From SAR324 cluster bacterium (GTDB lineage: Bacteria; SAR324; NAC60-12), in NCBI GenBank assembly GCA_028281495.1, contig JANQJU010000033.1:124001-188000 (forward strand): a DNA stretch of 64,000 nt, in the 5' to 3' direction. A model generated the notes under the pieces. The model was not told where the DNA came from, did not search any database, and saw nothing but the letters and a program-made list of their open reading frames with translations. Shown piece by piece: positions 34,064-41,944 of the stretch. Position 1 is the first letter of the stretch. Each line of letters begins with the position of its first letter. The position numbers and the translations under genes are program-made.

Positions 34064-34833
34064 AAGGCATCGACCGCTTGGTCGACACCACTCACACTCC
34101 TCACGATTTGACCCCAACCCTGGTCAAAATCAACCAAGACTTCAGTGACGAAGTCATGGAATTTTCGTTGATCCGAATTGGCACGATCACCCGTACCAAT
34201 AGTGCAGCAAACCCGATCCCGAATCCTTTGAGTCCAGAGGGAGCGTTGTCTGTGCCTCGAATCTTGAAGCAATACGAAATCCTCGGTGAAACGGGCCAAG
34301 GGAAAACAAATATCAAAGGCATGTTTGCCATCATGTACACAAAGACTGGATTGGATGTGAACGATTCTCTAGAGGTGTTCGGGTCGGTAACGGAAGTTAA
34401 AGGATTTCGGAAATGGGTTTCAACGGCGGGAAACTTTGAAAATTTATTCAAAGGGAAATACTTCGAAGCATGGTATGCGAAAAACCGAGTTGGGCCTGAT
34501 AATATCCAAACCTTAAATGATGTTATAGCTGGAAAAGATGCTATTGATATAATCACGAAAAGCGATTTGTTTATTGAATTGAAAAATGTTCGTCAGGTGC
34601 TCACCTCAGAAGGGGTACTTGATTCAAGAATTAAAGAGCAAATTGAAAGACATTTCAAAATTTATGGCGTACAAGAATATAAATGGATATTCAGTAAAAA
34701 CTTCGAAAGTCAACAAGAAAAAATATCCGAAGAAATAGTACAAGTTTTTCTCAACAGCGATGGATTTCCAAAGGAATCAATAGGTGATATTAAAATTGAA
34801 TTTGAGAATGACTCTTCAACAATACCTTTTTAA
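34060..34833 (+). CDS. Displaced toxin cassette with restriction-endonuclease-like domain
   Basis: 257 residues. The first 90 form a linker (MKGIDRLVDTTHTPHDL; NPIPNPLSPEGALSVPRIL), also found in decayed form after family A copy 2. From about residue 110 a domain has the arrangement of PD-(D/E)XK nucleases: FEAWY (E136), AIDII (D163) and FIELKN (E173-L-K175). This is the pattern of restriction-endonuclease-fold toxin tips. Base composition turns AT-rich from about 34.4 kb, matching the domain border. It has no signal peptide, so as a separate gene it is probably a silent tip awaiting recombination. Function as a nuclease toxin is inference. Confidence 0.62.
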   Translation: MKGIDRLVDTTHTPHDLTPTLVKINQDFSDEVMEFSLIRIGTITRTNSAANPIPNPLSPEGALSVPRILKQYEILGETGQGKTNIKGMFAIMYTKTGLDVNDSLEVFGSVTEVKGFRKWVSTAGNFENLFKGKYFEAWYAKNRVGPDNIQTLNDVIAGKDAIDIITKSDLFIELKNVRQVLTSEGVLDSRIKEQIERHFKIYGVQEYKWIFSKNFESQQEKISEEIVQVFLNSDGFPKESIGDIKIEFENDSSTIPF

Positions 34834-34856
34834 TTGAGAGAGAATATGAATTTGCT

Positions 34857-36845
34857 ATGGAAAAAAAAATTAAAAAATCATCTCGTGTAACACTATTATT
34901 AAGTAATAATAAATTACTAGCAAGAACTAGCCAATTAATTGAAGTGCTCGAACCTGAAACGGGAAAATCGTTGAAGGCCTTTTCTGCTGAAGGTTCTAAA
35001 TTTGAACAGTATGGTTTACTTAGTAAAAATAAATTTATCTTTACTTATTGTGAGGATATTGAAGAAAAAGATGTTTTATTACTTGATTTAGAAAATTTAG
35101 TTTTAGAAAAAATTTTTGAATCTAAAAAGAATATATCCAGTATATTAATCGACAAAAAAAATCATACGTTGACTTTTCATTGTGTAGAATTGAGTAAAAC
35201 TTATGAAATAAAAAATGAATGGCTCTTACACTATACAATACAAGGTGAATTGCTTTGGGATAGGCCGATAAATAATCTCGCAGTGACTAAGACTATCAAT
35301 GATGAAAACCTTTTCCTTGGTAGTCGTGAAGGCCTACTCACTATACTCAAGCTTCAGACGGGTGAAGTCATTCTCCAAAAAACCATCGTACCTTCAAAGA
35401 GGATCAAAAACATTACTTTCTATTCAGATTTGATTTATCTAACTTCAAAAAATGAAGGTCTATCTATCTTAAAAAAAAATTCTTTGAATGAGATTGGTCG
35501 ATTTAAGGAAGGAGAATATTATCAAAATAATAACACAACTATTTATGACAACCGTCTTTACCTATTTAGTGATGGAGTTATCCACTGTTTAACTTTAGAT
35601 GCAAAGGAACTTATATTTAGGGCAGACTGTTCAATTCCTGATAGTAGTAATAATATTCAAGTTCCGCCTTGTTTCCTTGGAGACTACATTTTTGTAAGAT
35701 GTAGTAACTGCTATTTGTGGGTATTCCACAATCAAACTGGTGAACTGGTTGATAAAATTGAATTCCCAGATTACCTTCCTAAAACACCAATAACCGATGG
35801 TGAGCGTCTATACTTTGGAGGAGATGATGGATACGTGTATTGTTATGAAGATTTATTTCAATTTGGAACAAACCCAGCAATCCTCACTTCGATAAATTCT
35901 GAAAATTCATACGACTCAAACTCCCTTCCAAAAAGTTTCCCTATTGCAGAAAAACCAAGAGTATTTGAGTTTGAATCTAAAATAACTCTTTGTGACTACC
36001 AAGCAGAAACAAATCGTATTCTGTTGGCAGATGGAACCTCGCAAATGAGTTTCAAAAAATTCTATTTGATCGACAAAGAAGTCCTTCACACTATTGACGT
36101 TCCAATTCCCAAAGTACAATCCCCGATCTTACTAGGAGATTACATCTATTGTGTCAGTGGCGATGGGACAACAAACAATAGAAGGTTGAATCGAATTTCA
36201 CTGACTCATGGAAATTTTGAAGAATTGATGGAAGTGGGAAAAGAGAGAGCCCCTTTGTGTCAGAGTGATTTCCATGACCTCCTCTTTGTCCATTACGAAC
36301 CCTTTGGAGGAATCAGCCATGTCAAGCTATGGAAATCGACCCGATTGCCCAACGGGAAACACTTGTCATTCGTTGTGAAGTTTGAGGAAGAAACGATTCA
36401 ATACCTTGGCATCTTGAACGATCACTTCGAAACAGAAAAAGTCTTAAATTCCCCCACAGCCGACTATGGGATCTCCTTTCCAACTTTATCACCGGATGGA
36501 AAAAAAATGGCTTATGCCATGAGTGGATATGAGATCTCTCCAAAAATTTTCATTCATGAGGCTTCCACCTATGACTTAATGACTGAAGCAGAAATTCCTG
36601 AGGTGGAGTATTTTCATCCGCTCGGAATACAGTGGTGCTCTGACAACCGACATTTGCTTTTTCACAAGCATCTACAAAAAAATAACCTTCAATTTTTACT
36701 ATACGATAGCGAAACCAAGGAGGTGATGGATCAAGAAATTTTTGCTCATTTTTCTCCTCACTTTCTTTCGAAAAAAGACGAGGTCATCCATCTGACTTCC
36801 TATCAAACCTTGTCCATTTCTCCACTCACGTTCCCACCGTGTTAA
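34857..36845 (+). CDS. Beta-propeller (PQQ/WD-like) protein
   Basis: A 662-residue repeat protein without signal peptide. It contains many four-stranded blade-like segments (LFLGSREGLLTILKLQTGEVIL, LYFGGDDGYVYCYEDL, SPDGKKMAYAM), giving probably two seven-bladed propellers. The first is of PQQ/WD type; the second is TolB-like, with SPDGKK. The N-terminal two thirds are AT-rich like the toxin array, and the last 600 bases are closer to the host composition, so the gene may be chimeric. It follows the nuclease-like cassette by 23 bases and could be its immunity partner or a captured gene; no direct evidence for either. Confidence 0.6.
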   Translation: MEKKIKKSSRVTLLLSNNKLLARTSQLIEVLEPETGKSLKAFSAEGSKFEQYGLLSKNKFIFTYCEDIEEKDVLLLDLENLVLEKIFESKKNISSILIDKKNHTLTFHCVELSKTYEIKNEWLLHYTIQGELLWDRPINNLAVTKTINDENLFLGSREGLLTILKLQTGEVILQKTIVPSKRIKNITFYSDLIYLTSKNEGLSILKKNSLNEIGRFKEGEYYQNNNTTIYDNRLYLFSDGVIHCLTLDAKELIFRADCSIPDSSNNIQVPPCFLGDYIFVRCSNCYLWVFHNQTGELVDKIEFPDYLPKTPITDGERLYFGGDDGYVYCYEDLFQFGTNPAILTSINSENSYDSNSLPKSFPIAEKPRVFEFESKITLCDYQAETNRILLADGTSQMSFKKFYLIDKEVLHTIDVPIPKVQSPILLGDYIYCVSGDGTTNNRRLNRISLTHGNFEELMEVGKERAPLCQSDFHDLLFVHYEPFGGISHVKLWKSTRLPNGKHLSFVVKFEEETIQYLGILNDHFETEKVLNSPTADYGISFPTLSPDGKKMAYAMSGYEISPKIFIHEASTYDLMTEAEIPEVEYFHPLGIQWCSDNRHLLFHKHLQKNNLQFLLYDSETKEVMDQEIFAHFSPHFLSKKDEVIHLTSYQTLSISPLTFPPC

Positions 36846-37045
36846 ATTCACCCCCATTTACCGTATCTGTACCTTTGTTTATGCCTCATACCTCCTTTTG
36901 GTCGCAGAGTGGCTGCATATACTAGAATAAGATCTAGGGAGTTGATCTGGTTTGGAAATTTTCTTTTAAGGCACTATTCTCATTGCTTTTTTATCCATTG
37001 ATTGCAGCGAGTGCCTTATGTCCAAGAAATCTCCCTTGCATTTAC

Positions 37046-37073
37046 TTGAACATAATTACAATGTAGTTATACT
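37046..37073 (+). promoter_or_regulatory. brnTA promoter with overlapping operator palindrome
   Basis: TTGAAC and TATACT hexamers are spaced by 16 bases, only 6 bases before the BrnT ATG, so the transcript would be leaderless or nearly so. The spacer and -10 contain the near-perfect palindrome ATAA-TACA-TGTA-TTAT (37052-37070, with single unmatched bases between the arms). This is the kind of site a ribbon-helix-helix antitoxin such as BrnA would bind to shut off its own operon. Confidence 0.55.
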
Positions 37074-37079
37074 CGTTTC

Positions 37080-37376
37080 ATGAGACCGTTAAAATTTACC
37101 TGGGATGAAAAGAAGAACACATCAAATCAAAAGAAACATGATGTTGATTTTGACGAGGCAAAATCCGTTTTTTACGACGACTATGCTCGTTTAATTTTTG
37201 ATCCTGATCATTCTGATGATGAAGACCGTTTTATTCTTCTTGGGCTTAGCTCACATTTGCGCCTCTTGATTGTTTGTTATTGTTATCGGCAGGGAGAAAC
37301 GATTCGCATCATTTCAGCAAGAAAAGCCAATAAAACGGAACAAAAGCAATATGAAGGATTTCGCTATGAGAGATAA
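37080..37376 (+). CDS. brnT: BrnT-family ribonuclease toxin
   Basis: BrnT is the RelE-fold ribonuclease toxin of type II BrnTA modules. This 98-residue protein is complete and typical: FTWDEKKNTSNQKKHDVDFDEA at the N-terminus, FDPDHSDDEDRFILLG in the middle, and IRIISARKANKTEQKQYE at the end, containing the conserved arginines. It is followed by its antitoxin with an 11-base overlap. Cytoplasmic. It lies at the edge of the AT-rich accessory region, where such modules are often found. Confidence 0.92.
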   Translation: MRPLKFTWDEKKNTSNQKKHDVDFDEAKSVFYDDYARLIFDPDHSDDEDRFILLGLSSHLRLLIVCYCYRQGETIRIISARKANKTEQKQYEGFRYER

Positions 37377-37575
37377 TTACGATTTTTCCAATTCCATTCA
37401 AAATCCGTATTCCAAGAAACATAAAAAACAAATCACCATTCGCATCGATGAAGACACTATCGAATTTTTTAAAAATATGGCCGAAGAAAAAGGCATTCCT
37501 TATCAAAGTTTGATTAATCTATATCTTAGAGATTGTGCCCAGTCCCACCGAGAATTACATGTATCTTGGAAGTGA
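37366..37575 (+). CDS. brnA: BrnA-family antitoxin
   Basis: 69 residues with the BrnA pattern: a short N-terminal part, the ribbon strand QITIRIDEDTIEFFKNMAEE, and the helices GIPYQSLINLYLRDCAQ. The ribbon-helix-helix part binds DNA and the rest neutralises BrnT. The start chosen is the ATG after AAGGATTTCGCT; another ATG five codons upstream is possible. It overlaps brnT by 11 bases, the normal toxin-first order for this family. Confidence 0.85.
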   Translation: MRDNYDFSNSIQNPYSKKHKKQITIRIDEDTIEFFKNMAEEKGIPYQSLINLYLRDCAQSHRELHVSWK

Positions 37576-37590
37576 AGCATCACCCATATT

Positions 37591-37818
37591 TCATTTCAAG
37601 ATGTAGTCAAAAGATTCCTCTCGTCCTTCCTCTCGCCCTTCTTCTCGGCTTTTTTCTTGGGTCTGTAAGACAAACGGGTGGTCGCTAAAATTTTCAGCCA
37701 GGAAATCGGCGGGCATTTCGTAAAGTCGTTGAGCCATGTAGGCTTTGCCTTCCTCAAGCAGGATCTCAAGGGTCAATTCTTCAGGGTGTGCTTCAGTCAT
37801 AGAAGATTTTGCAAACAT
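37591..37818 (-). pseudogene. C-terminal fragment of an Rpn/PD-(D/E)XK transposase-like protein
   Basis: 75 codons. The sequence (LTLEILLEEGKAYMAQRLYEMPADFLAENFSDHPFVLQTQEKSREEGREEGREES) has the look of the C-terminal end of Rpn/DUF2887-like nuclease proteins, where an EEGREEGREEG charged repeat is characteristic. The catalytic N-terminal domain is absent and there is no ribosome binding site, so it is probably a leftover piece. It converges on brnA. Confidence 0.5.
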
Positions 37819-38051
37819 ATATATGATTGCAGAATCATTTGATGGAATTTTTCGATTTACTTCAAATTGAAATAGAAAATCCTATTACAAATGGAACTGT
37901 AAAAGTATCTCTAAATTTTTAGATTCTTGTTGACATAGATAATCGAATTATTTTTTCAACGCTAGACAATATATAAGAGCAAGGGGAAGGCTCTTTCCCA
38001 CACTCTAAACTTTTTTATCCGAGAATTCTTCTTGGTATCCGCCTTTCCGGA

Positions 38052-38188
38052 CAATGCTAAATTTTTGACTGACAAATGATGTAATCGATTTTACCAAGCT
38101 CTCAATATTGATACCGATTTCAGTTTCGTTTTGAAGCAAAAAGAATATCTTCAATCTACTGAAAACGAAATTGGATTATAGAACTCTT
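38052..38188 (+). repeat. Toxin-linker remnant, copy B
   Basis: Same element as copy A 4.65 kb upstream, without gaps. In frame it reads ALNIDTDFSFVLKQKEYLQST, again matching the giant protein's pre-toxin linker, with a stop near the start and another at the end. It ends 16 bases before the prolyl-hydroxylase-like gene, just as copy A ends before family A copy 3, so both copies mark the upstream edge of an inserted gene. The rest of the 386-base gap before it (from 37819) contains no gene; a GC-rich hairpin (GGGGAAGGCTCTTTCCC) near 37.98 kb could be a terminator. Confidence 0.72.
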
Positions 38189-38204
38189 TCCAAAAAATAA
38201 AAAA

Positions 38205-38747
38205 ATGATTTCAAAGCCTCCCATGCGATTTGAAAACGAACCCCTCTTATGGATCGTTGAAGATGTGTTTTCACCTCAAGAATGTGCTGAGTTTATTTCG
38301 TTTATCGAAAAGTCATCTCCCCAATTAGCAACAAACAACCCTATTTATAGAAATCAGGATAGGGTGATCATTGATTCTCCCACAAAATCTCAAACTTTGT
38401 TCCATAGACTGCGTCCTTCCCTTCCAACAGAAATTGAAAAATACAAATTATATGGTTTAAACGAACGCCTTAGAATGTATCGGTATAGAGCTGGACAAAA
38501 GTTTGAACCACATATGGATCATTGGTACCAACCCAATGAATCACAAATTTCGCTTCATTCTGTTTTGGTTTACTTCAATGATGATTTCGAAGGAGGGGAA
38601 ACTCGATTTTCAGAACAAATTGAAGAAACGGTCATACCCAAACCCGGAAGGGTGGCTATCTTTCAGCATAAAATACGACACGAGGGATGTATTGTTCGAA
38701 GCGGAGTTAAGTACTGTATGAGGACAGACATCATTTTTAGTTTTTGA
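38205..38747 (+). CDS. 2-oxoglutarate/Fe(II) oxygenase, prolyl-4-hydroxylase type
   Basis: 180 residues with the double-stranded beta-helix metal site: H103-x-D105 (PHMDHW), distal H159 (RHEGC) and the 2-oxoglutarate-binding K169 (GVKYCMRTD). FEGGETRF and PKPGRVAIFQH are the usual family strands. The protein would hydroxylate a proline or another residue in the cytoplasm. It is isolated among toxin-array genes, directly after a linker remnant, so it may have been carried in with a cassette. Target unknown. Confidence 0.85.
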   Translation: MISKPPMRFENEPLLWIVEDVFSPQECAEFISFIEKSSPQLATNNPIYRNQDRVIIDSPTKSQTLFHRLRPSLPTEIEKYKLYGLNERLRMYRYRAGQKFEPHMDHWYQPNESQISLHSVLVYFNDDFEGGETRFSEQIEETVIPKPGRVAIFQHKIRHEGCIVRSGVKYCMRTDIIFSF

Positions 38748-38798
38748 ATATTCCACAGCCCTTTAAATCTAACACTTTCCTCTTTTGGATATATTTTT

Positions 38799-39509
38799 AT
38801 GAAAGTTTACGTTTATTTTAGTAGTGATTATTTTTCAGACTTTGCATGCGGTTATTGGCTCGATTGTAATACTTATGAGGCGATAGAAAAAATCAATCGC
38901 TTAAAGCCAATGATAAACTTTGATGCGTTAGTTAAGATTGGTTTTCCCATGTTAAGAAAAGAAACTTCTACGGAATGGGGAATAGAACGGCTCGCTAAAG
39001 TCGACTATCGGATATGTGGTAAAATTGTAGGTGGAACGAGGTATTCGTATTCAAAGACAAATCATCATTTTGGAAATGAATATGAAGTCATTCAATTGAT
39101 ATTAGATTGTGGATTCAATTTAAAGGTAGAGGTCCGTTTGCCAAATGAAGAATACAAATTTCCCTTCGAATTAGGCACATGGGTTTCGTTCACTGCGACA
39201 CTCCAGGGGCGCACCTATTGGGATGGATCATTTTATTCGGCGAGCATTGCAGGAAAGGTTTCCAGTGTCGATTTTTTAGGAACCGATCTAGGAGCAATAA
39301 TTGAAATAGTTGATTTAGAGAACCTCGACCTCACAACCATTTCTCCAACTCCACATTGGATAGGCTTTCCCAAGGATCTGTTTTTGTCCGATCAACGATC
39401 AACTTTCGCACATGACGGAAAAAAATTAATACACTACAAATCGGAAGGTGTGCCACGCATAACTAAAGAAAATTTTAAAACATTGTCATCTCAACAAAAC
39501 GATATCTGA
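38799..39509 (+). CDS. Hypothetical beta-rich protein at the array edge
   Basis: 236 residues, no signal peptide. The middle (GKIVGG ... EVIQLILDCGFNLKVEVRLP ... GTWVSFTATLQGRTYW) has a strand order and a LDCGF motif that recall the family A immunity-like proteins, which have GGVVGLLLQI and LLIDCGFP. The resemblance is too short to claim homology. A second GKV...IIEIVDLENLDL segment suggests two similar domains. The ATG is preceded by little ribosome-binding sequence. Function unknown. Confidence 0.52.
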   Translation: MKVYVYFSSDYFSDFACGYWLDCNTYEAIEKINRLKPMINFDALVKIGFPMLRKETSTEWGIERLAKVDYRICGKIVGGTRYSYSKTNHHFGNEYEVIQLILDCGFNLKVEVRLPNEEYKFPFELGTWVSFTATLQGRTYWDGSFYSASIAGKVSSVDFLGTDLGAIIEIVDLENLDLTTISPTPHWIGFPKDLFLSDQRSTFAHDGKKLIHYKSEGVPRITKENFKTLSSQQNDI

Positions 39510-39510
39510 A

Positions 39511-39735
39511 CGCTATCGCAGCCAGCGTTATGGGCTTAACAAATTTCTAGATTCACTTTTTCGATTCTTAGGATTCTTAGATCAAGGAAATCTTGTGATA
39601 CTCAACCATGCCTTTGTCAAAAAGACTCAGAAAATTCCCCGACAAGAAATTGTAAAGGCAGAACAACGGAAACGTGAGTATGAAAAGGATCATATTCGTT
39701 TTCAAATCAATGGGAACTCATGGAAAAATATTTAG
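39511..39735 (+). pseudogene. HigB/Gp49-like toxin remnant (C-terminal half)
   Basis: A frame open without a start codon reads RYRSQRYGLNKFLDSLFRFLGFLD, then LVILNHAFVKKTQKIPRQEI and KAEQRKREYEKD, and ends 16 bases inside the next gene. The FVKKTQK.P..EI..A..R segment is diagnostic of the C-terminal part of HigB-type (Gp49/DUF891) mRNA interferases. The N-terminal half and the usual HigA antitoxin gene are missing. This is the remains of a second toxin-antitoxin module next to brnTA. Confidence 0.68.
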
Positions 39736-40289
39736 AATCTACAGAATACATAGATTGGGAAGACCCAGCCATCTTGGCTCAGGCAAAAAAGCTGGCCAAC
39801 GGGGCTTCGAATGCAGAAGAAATTGCCCGAGACTGCTTTGAGTTCGTCCGTGATGAAATCAAGCACAGTTGGGACTACCAACTCAACCCAGTCACTTGCA
39901 AAGCCTCTGAAGTGCTCCAGCAAGGCACCGGTTACTGTTATGCCAAAAGTCATTTGTTAGCAGCACTCTTACGGGCAAATGAAATCCCTGCCGGTTTATG
40001 TTACCAGCGCTTAACCATTACTGACGTTCCTCCATTTTGCCTTCATGGCCTCAACGCCATATATCTTGAGCCTTTTGGTTGGTATCGCATCGATGCAAGG
40101 GGGAATAAAGAAGGGATCACAGCAGAGTTCTGCCCTCCCATGGAAAAGCTTGCTTACCCAATCCTCACTCCCGGAGAAGCGGATCTGCCTGAAATCTGGG
40201 CCGAGCCATTGCCCGTGGTGATTGACGTACTTCGCCAAAGTCAAAACTATCAAGAAGTGGCTGATAATTTGCCGGACATCGACTCATGA
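39720..40289 (+). CDS. Transglutaminase-like cysteine hydrolase
   Basis: 189 residues of the transglutaminase/protease-like fold with an intact catalytic triad: C73 in GTGYCYAKS, H109 in CLHGLNAIYL and D125 in RIDARGNK. It lacks a signal peptide, so it acts in the cytoplasm; family members include amidases and peptidases, and the reaction here is unknown. The last 4 bases overlap the methyltransferase gene (ATGA), so the two are translationally coupled. Contrast with the giant protein, whose two transglutaminase-like domains have lost the cysteine. Confidence 0.85.
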   Translation: MEKYLESTEYIDWEDPAILAQAKKLANGASNAEEIARDCFEFVRDEIKHSWDYQLNPVTCKASEVLQQGTGYCYAKSHLLAALLRANEIPAGLCYQRLTITDVPPFCLHGLNAIYLEPFGWYRIDARGNKEGITAEFCPPMEKLAYPILTPGEADLPEIWAEPLPVVIDVLRQSQNYQEVADNLPDIDS

Positions 40290-41038
40290 CTAAAGAATTT
40301 TACGAGGGGCTATCTTCTCTTTATCATCTGATTTTCGCAGACTGGGAAGCAACCATAGACAGGCAAGCCACAATTCTCGATGGCATCATTCAATCCACCT
40401 GGGGGACTCAAGTTTCCACGATTGTAGATGTGTCATGCGGGATTGGAACTCAGACAATCGGTTTGGCAACGTTGGGTTACCAGGTAGAAGCATCCGATCT
40501 GTCTCCGCAAGCAATAGAACGCGCCATCCAGGAGTCACAAAAACGAGGATTGGACATAAAGTACGCGGTTTCAGACATGCGGTGCATTTTTGATCATTAT
40601 TCTAAAGAGTTTGATGTTCTCATTGCCTGCGATAATTCGGTTCCACATCTTCTTTCTGACATCGATATTTTGAACACGTTTAGAGAATTTTATCGTTGCA
40701 TCAAGCCTGGAGGTGGGTGTTTAATAACTTTAAGAAATTATGAGAACGAAAATCGCGACGGGATTCAGGTCAAACCTTATGGTGTACGCATTGAGCAAGG
40801 AGTGAAATATCTCGTCTTCCAGACCTGGGAATTCCATGGTGAGATTTACGATTTATCAATGTACTTCGTATGTGATGCAGGGATTCAACAAGCAGAGACA
40901 AAAATATTTCGTACGCAATATTATGCCATCAGTTTGGTAAAAATCATTGGGCTGATGCAGGAGGCCGGTTTCAAAAAGGTCCAGCACATCGAAAGTAATT
41001 TTTATCAACCCGTAGTAGTGGGCACAAAAGCCGTGTAG
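40286..41038 (+). CDS. Class I SAM-dependent methyltransferase
   Basis: 250 residues with SAM motif I IVDVSCGIGTQTIGL (about 46-60), VEASDLSPQAI, and the catalytic-region FDVLIACDNSVPHLL. Overlaps the preceding transglutaminase-like gene by 4 bases, an arrangement that suggests a shared small-molecule or peptide pathway. Followed by a strong hairpin serving as terminator. Acceptor unknown. Confidence 0.86.
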   Translation: MTKEFYEGLSSLYHLIFADWEATIDRQATILDGIIQSTWGTQVSTIVDVSCGIGTQTIGLATLGYQVEASDLSPQAIERAIQESQKRGLDIKYAVSDMRCIFDHYSKEFDVLIACDNSVPHLLSDIDILNTFREFYRCIKPGGGCLITLRNYENENRDGIQVKPYGVRIEQGVKYLVFQTWEFHGEIYDLSMYFVCDAGIQQAETKIFRTQYYAISLVKIIGLMQEAGFKKVQHIESNFYQPVVVGTKAV

Positions 41039-41062
41039 CCTGTCAATAGAATCACTTCGACG

Positions 41063-41092
41063 GGTAGTGTCCTTGCATCATAGGACACTACC
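41063..41092. terminator. Hairpin between convergent genes
   Basis: A perfect 11-bp stem (GGTAGTGTCCT with AGGACACTACC) and 8-base loop lie between the ends of the methyltransferase and prx-grx genes. There is only a weak T-run on the plus side (GATTTCCC), so it may act as a bidirectional or helper terminator or protect the 3' ends. Confidence 0.6.
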
Positions 41093-41108
41093 GATTTCCC
41101 TAAGAGGG

Positions 41109-41843
41109 TTACTGGAGTTTGAGATAATTTTCTAAATCATCTGCTGTCCCGATTAACTTGCCGCCAATGAAGACCTGGGGTGTGGTGGAATTGCCAGAAA
41201 CCGCTTGTAACGAGCGACTGGTGATTTCCCGATTGAGCACCACCTCTTCGTATTCGAGCCCTTTCGCCTTCAAAGCCTTTTTAGCCCGAGCACAATGGGA
41301 GCAACCTTCTTTGGTAAAGAGGGTGATGAATTCCGGCTTTTGTGCCTCAGGATTGATATAGTTGAGCATCGTATCCGCATCCGAAACTTCATACGGATCT
41401 CCGGGGACATTCGGTTCAATGAACATTTTTTCCACCACACCATCTTTGACCAGCATCGAATAGCGCCAAGATCGCTTGCCAAAGCCCAAGTCGTCTTTAT
41501 CGACCAGCATTCCCATACCTTCCGTGAACTCCCCATTGCCATCGGGAATGAAGGTGATTTTGTCCGCATTTTGATCCTCTTTCCATGCGTTCATCACAAA
41601 GGTATCGTTCACTGAAATACACAGGATGTCATCGACTTGGTTTTCCTGAAACACCTTCGCGAGCTCATTGTAACGTGGCACGTGGGAGGTGGAACAGGTG
41701 GGGGTGAACGCACCAGGGAGCGAAAACACCACCACGTTTTTTCCAGCAAACAATTGATCGGTCGATACATCAACCCACGCTCCACCTTGTCGGGTTCTGA
41801 ATACAACATTGGGGACTCTTTGGCCTTCTTTGTTCTGCAACAT
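41109..41843 (-). CDS. Peroxiredoxin-glutaredoxin hybrid (Prx5/Grx)
   Basis: A 244-residue fusion, the usual size. The N-terminal 1-Cys Prx5 domain has the peroxidatic C50 in PGAFTPTC. The C-terminal glutaredoxin domain begins about residue 170 with the CSHC pair (C181, C184) and TTPQVFIGG. It reduces hydroperoxides using glutathione through its own glutaredoxin module, in the cytoplasm. GAGGAGACATT precedes the ATG. Divergent from oxyR with a matching operator and promoter in between, so it is very likely induced by peroxide through OxyR. Confidence 0.95.
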   Translation of the reverse strand: MLQNKEGQRVPNVVFRTRQGGAWVDVSTDQLFAGKNVVVFSLPGAFTPTCSTSHVPRYNELAKVFQENQVDDILCISVNDTFVMNAWKEDQNADKITFIPDGNGEFTEGMGMLVDKDDLGFGKRSWRYSMLVKDGVVEKMFIEPNVPGDPYEVSDADTMLNYINPEAQKPEFITLFTKEGCSHCARAKKALKAKGLEYEEVVLNREITSRSLQAVSGNSTTPQVFIGGKLIGTADDLENYLKLQ

Positions 41844-41883
41844 AATGTCTCCTCACAGGATTGAGTGATTGTTGGAATAAGGT

Positions 41884-41901
41884 GTTGATCACGCGATCAA
41901 C
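41884..41901. promoter_or_regulatory. Palindrome in the prx-grx leader
   Basis: GTTGATC-ACGC-GATCAAC, a 7-bp stem with a 4-base centre, in the transcribed leader of prx-grx about 15 bases after the -10 element. Could be an RNA hairpin affecting leader stability or a second protein site; nothing decides between these. Confidence 0.35.
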
Positions 41902-41915
41902 GTCAACTTGGAAAC

Positions 41916-41944
41916 ACTATACAATGGCCTTCTTGATAAGTATA
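41916..41944 (-). promoter_or_regulatory. prx-grx promoter
   Basis: On the minus strand, -35 TATACT and -10 TATAGT are spaced by 17 bases, about 73 bases before the start codon. The -35 is poor by consensus, as expected for a promoter that needs an activator, and it is directly next to the OxyR-like site. Confidence 0.5.
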
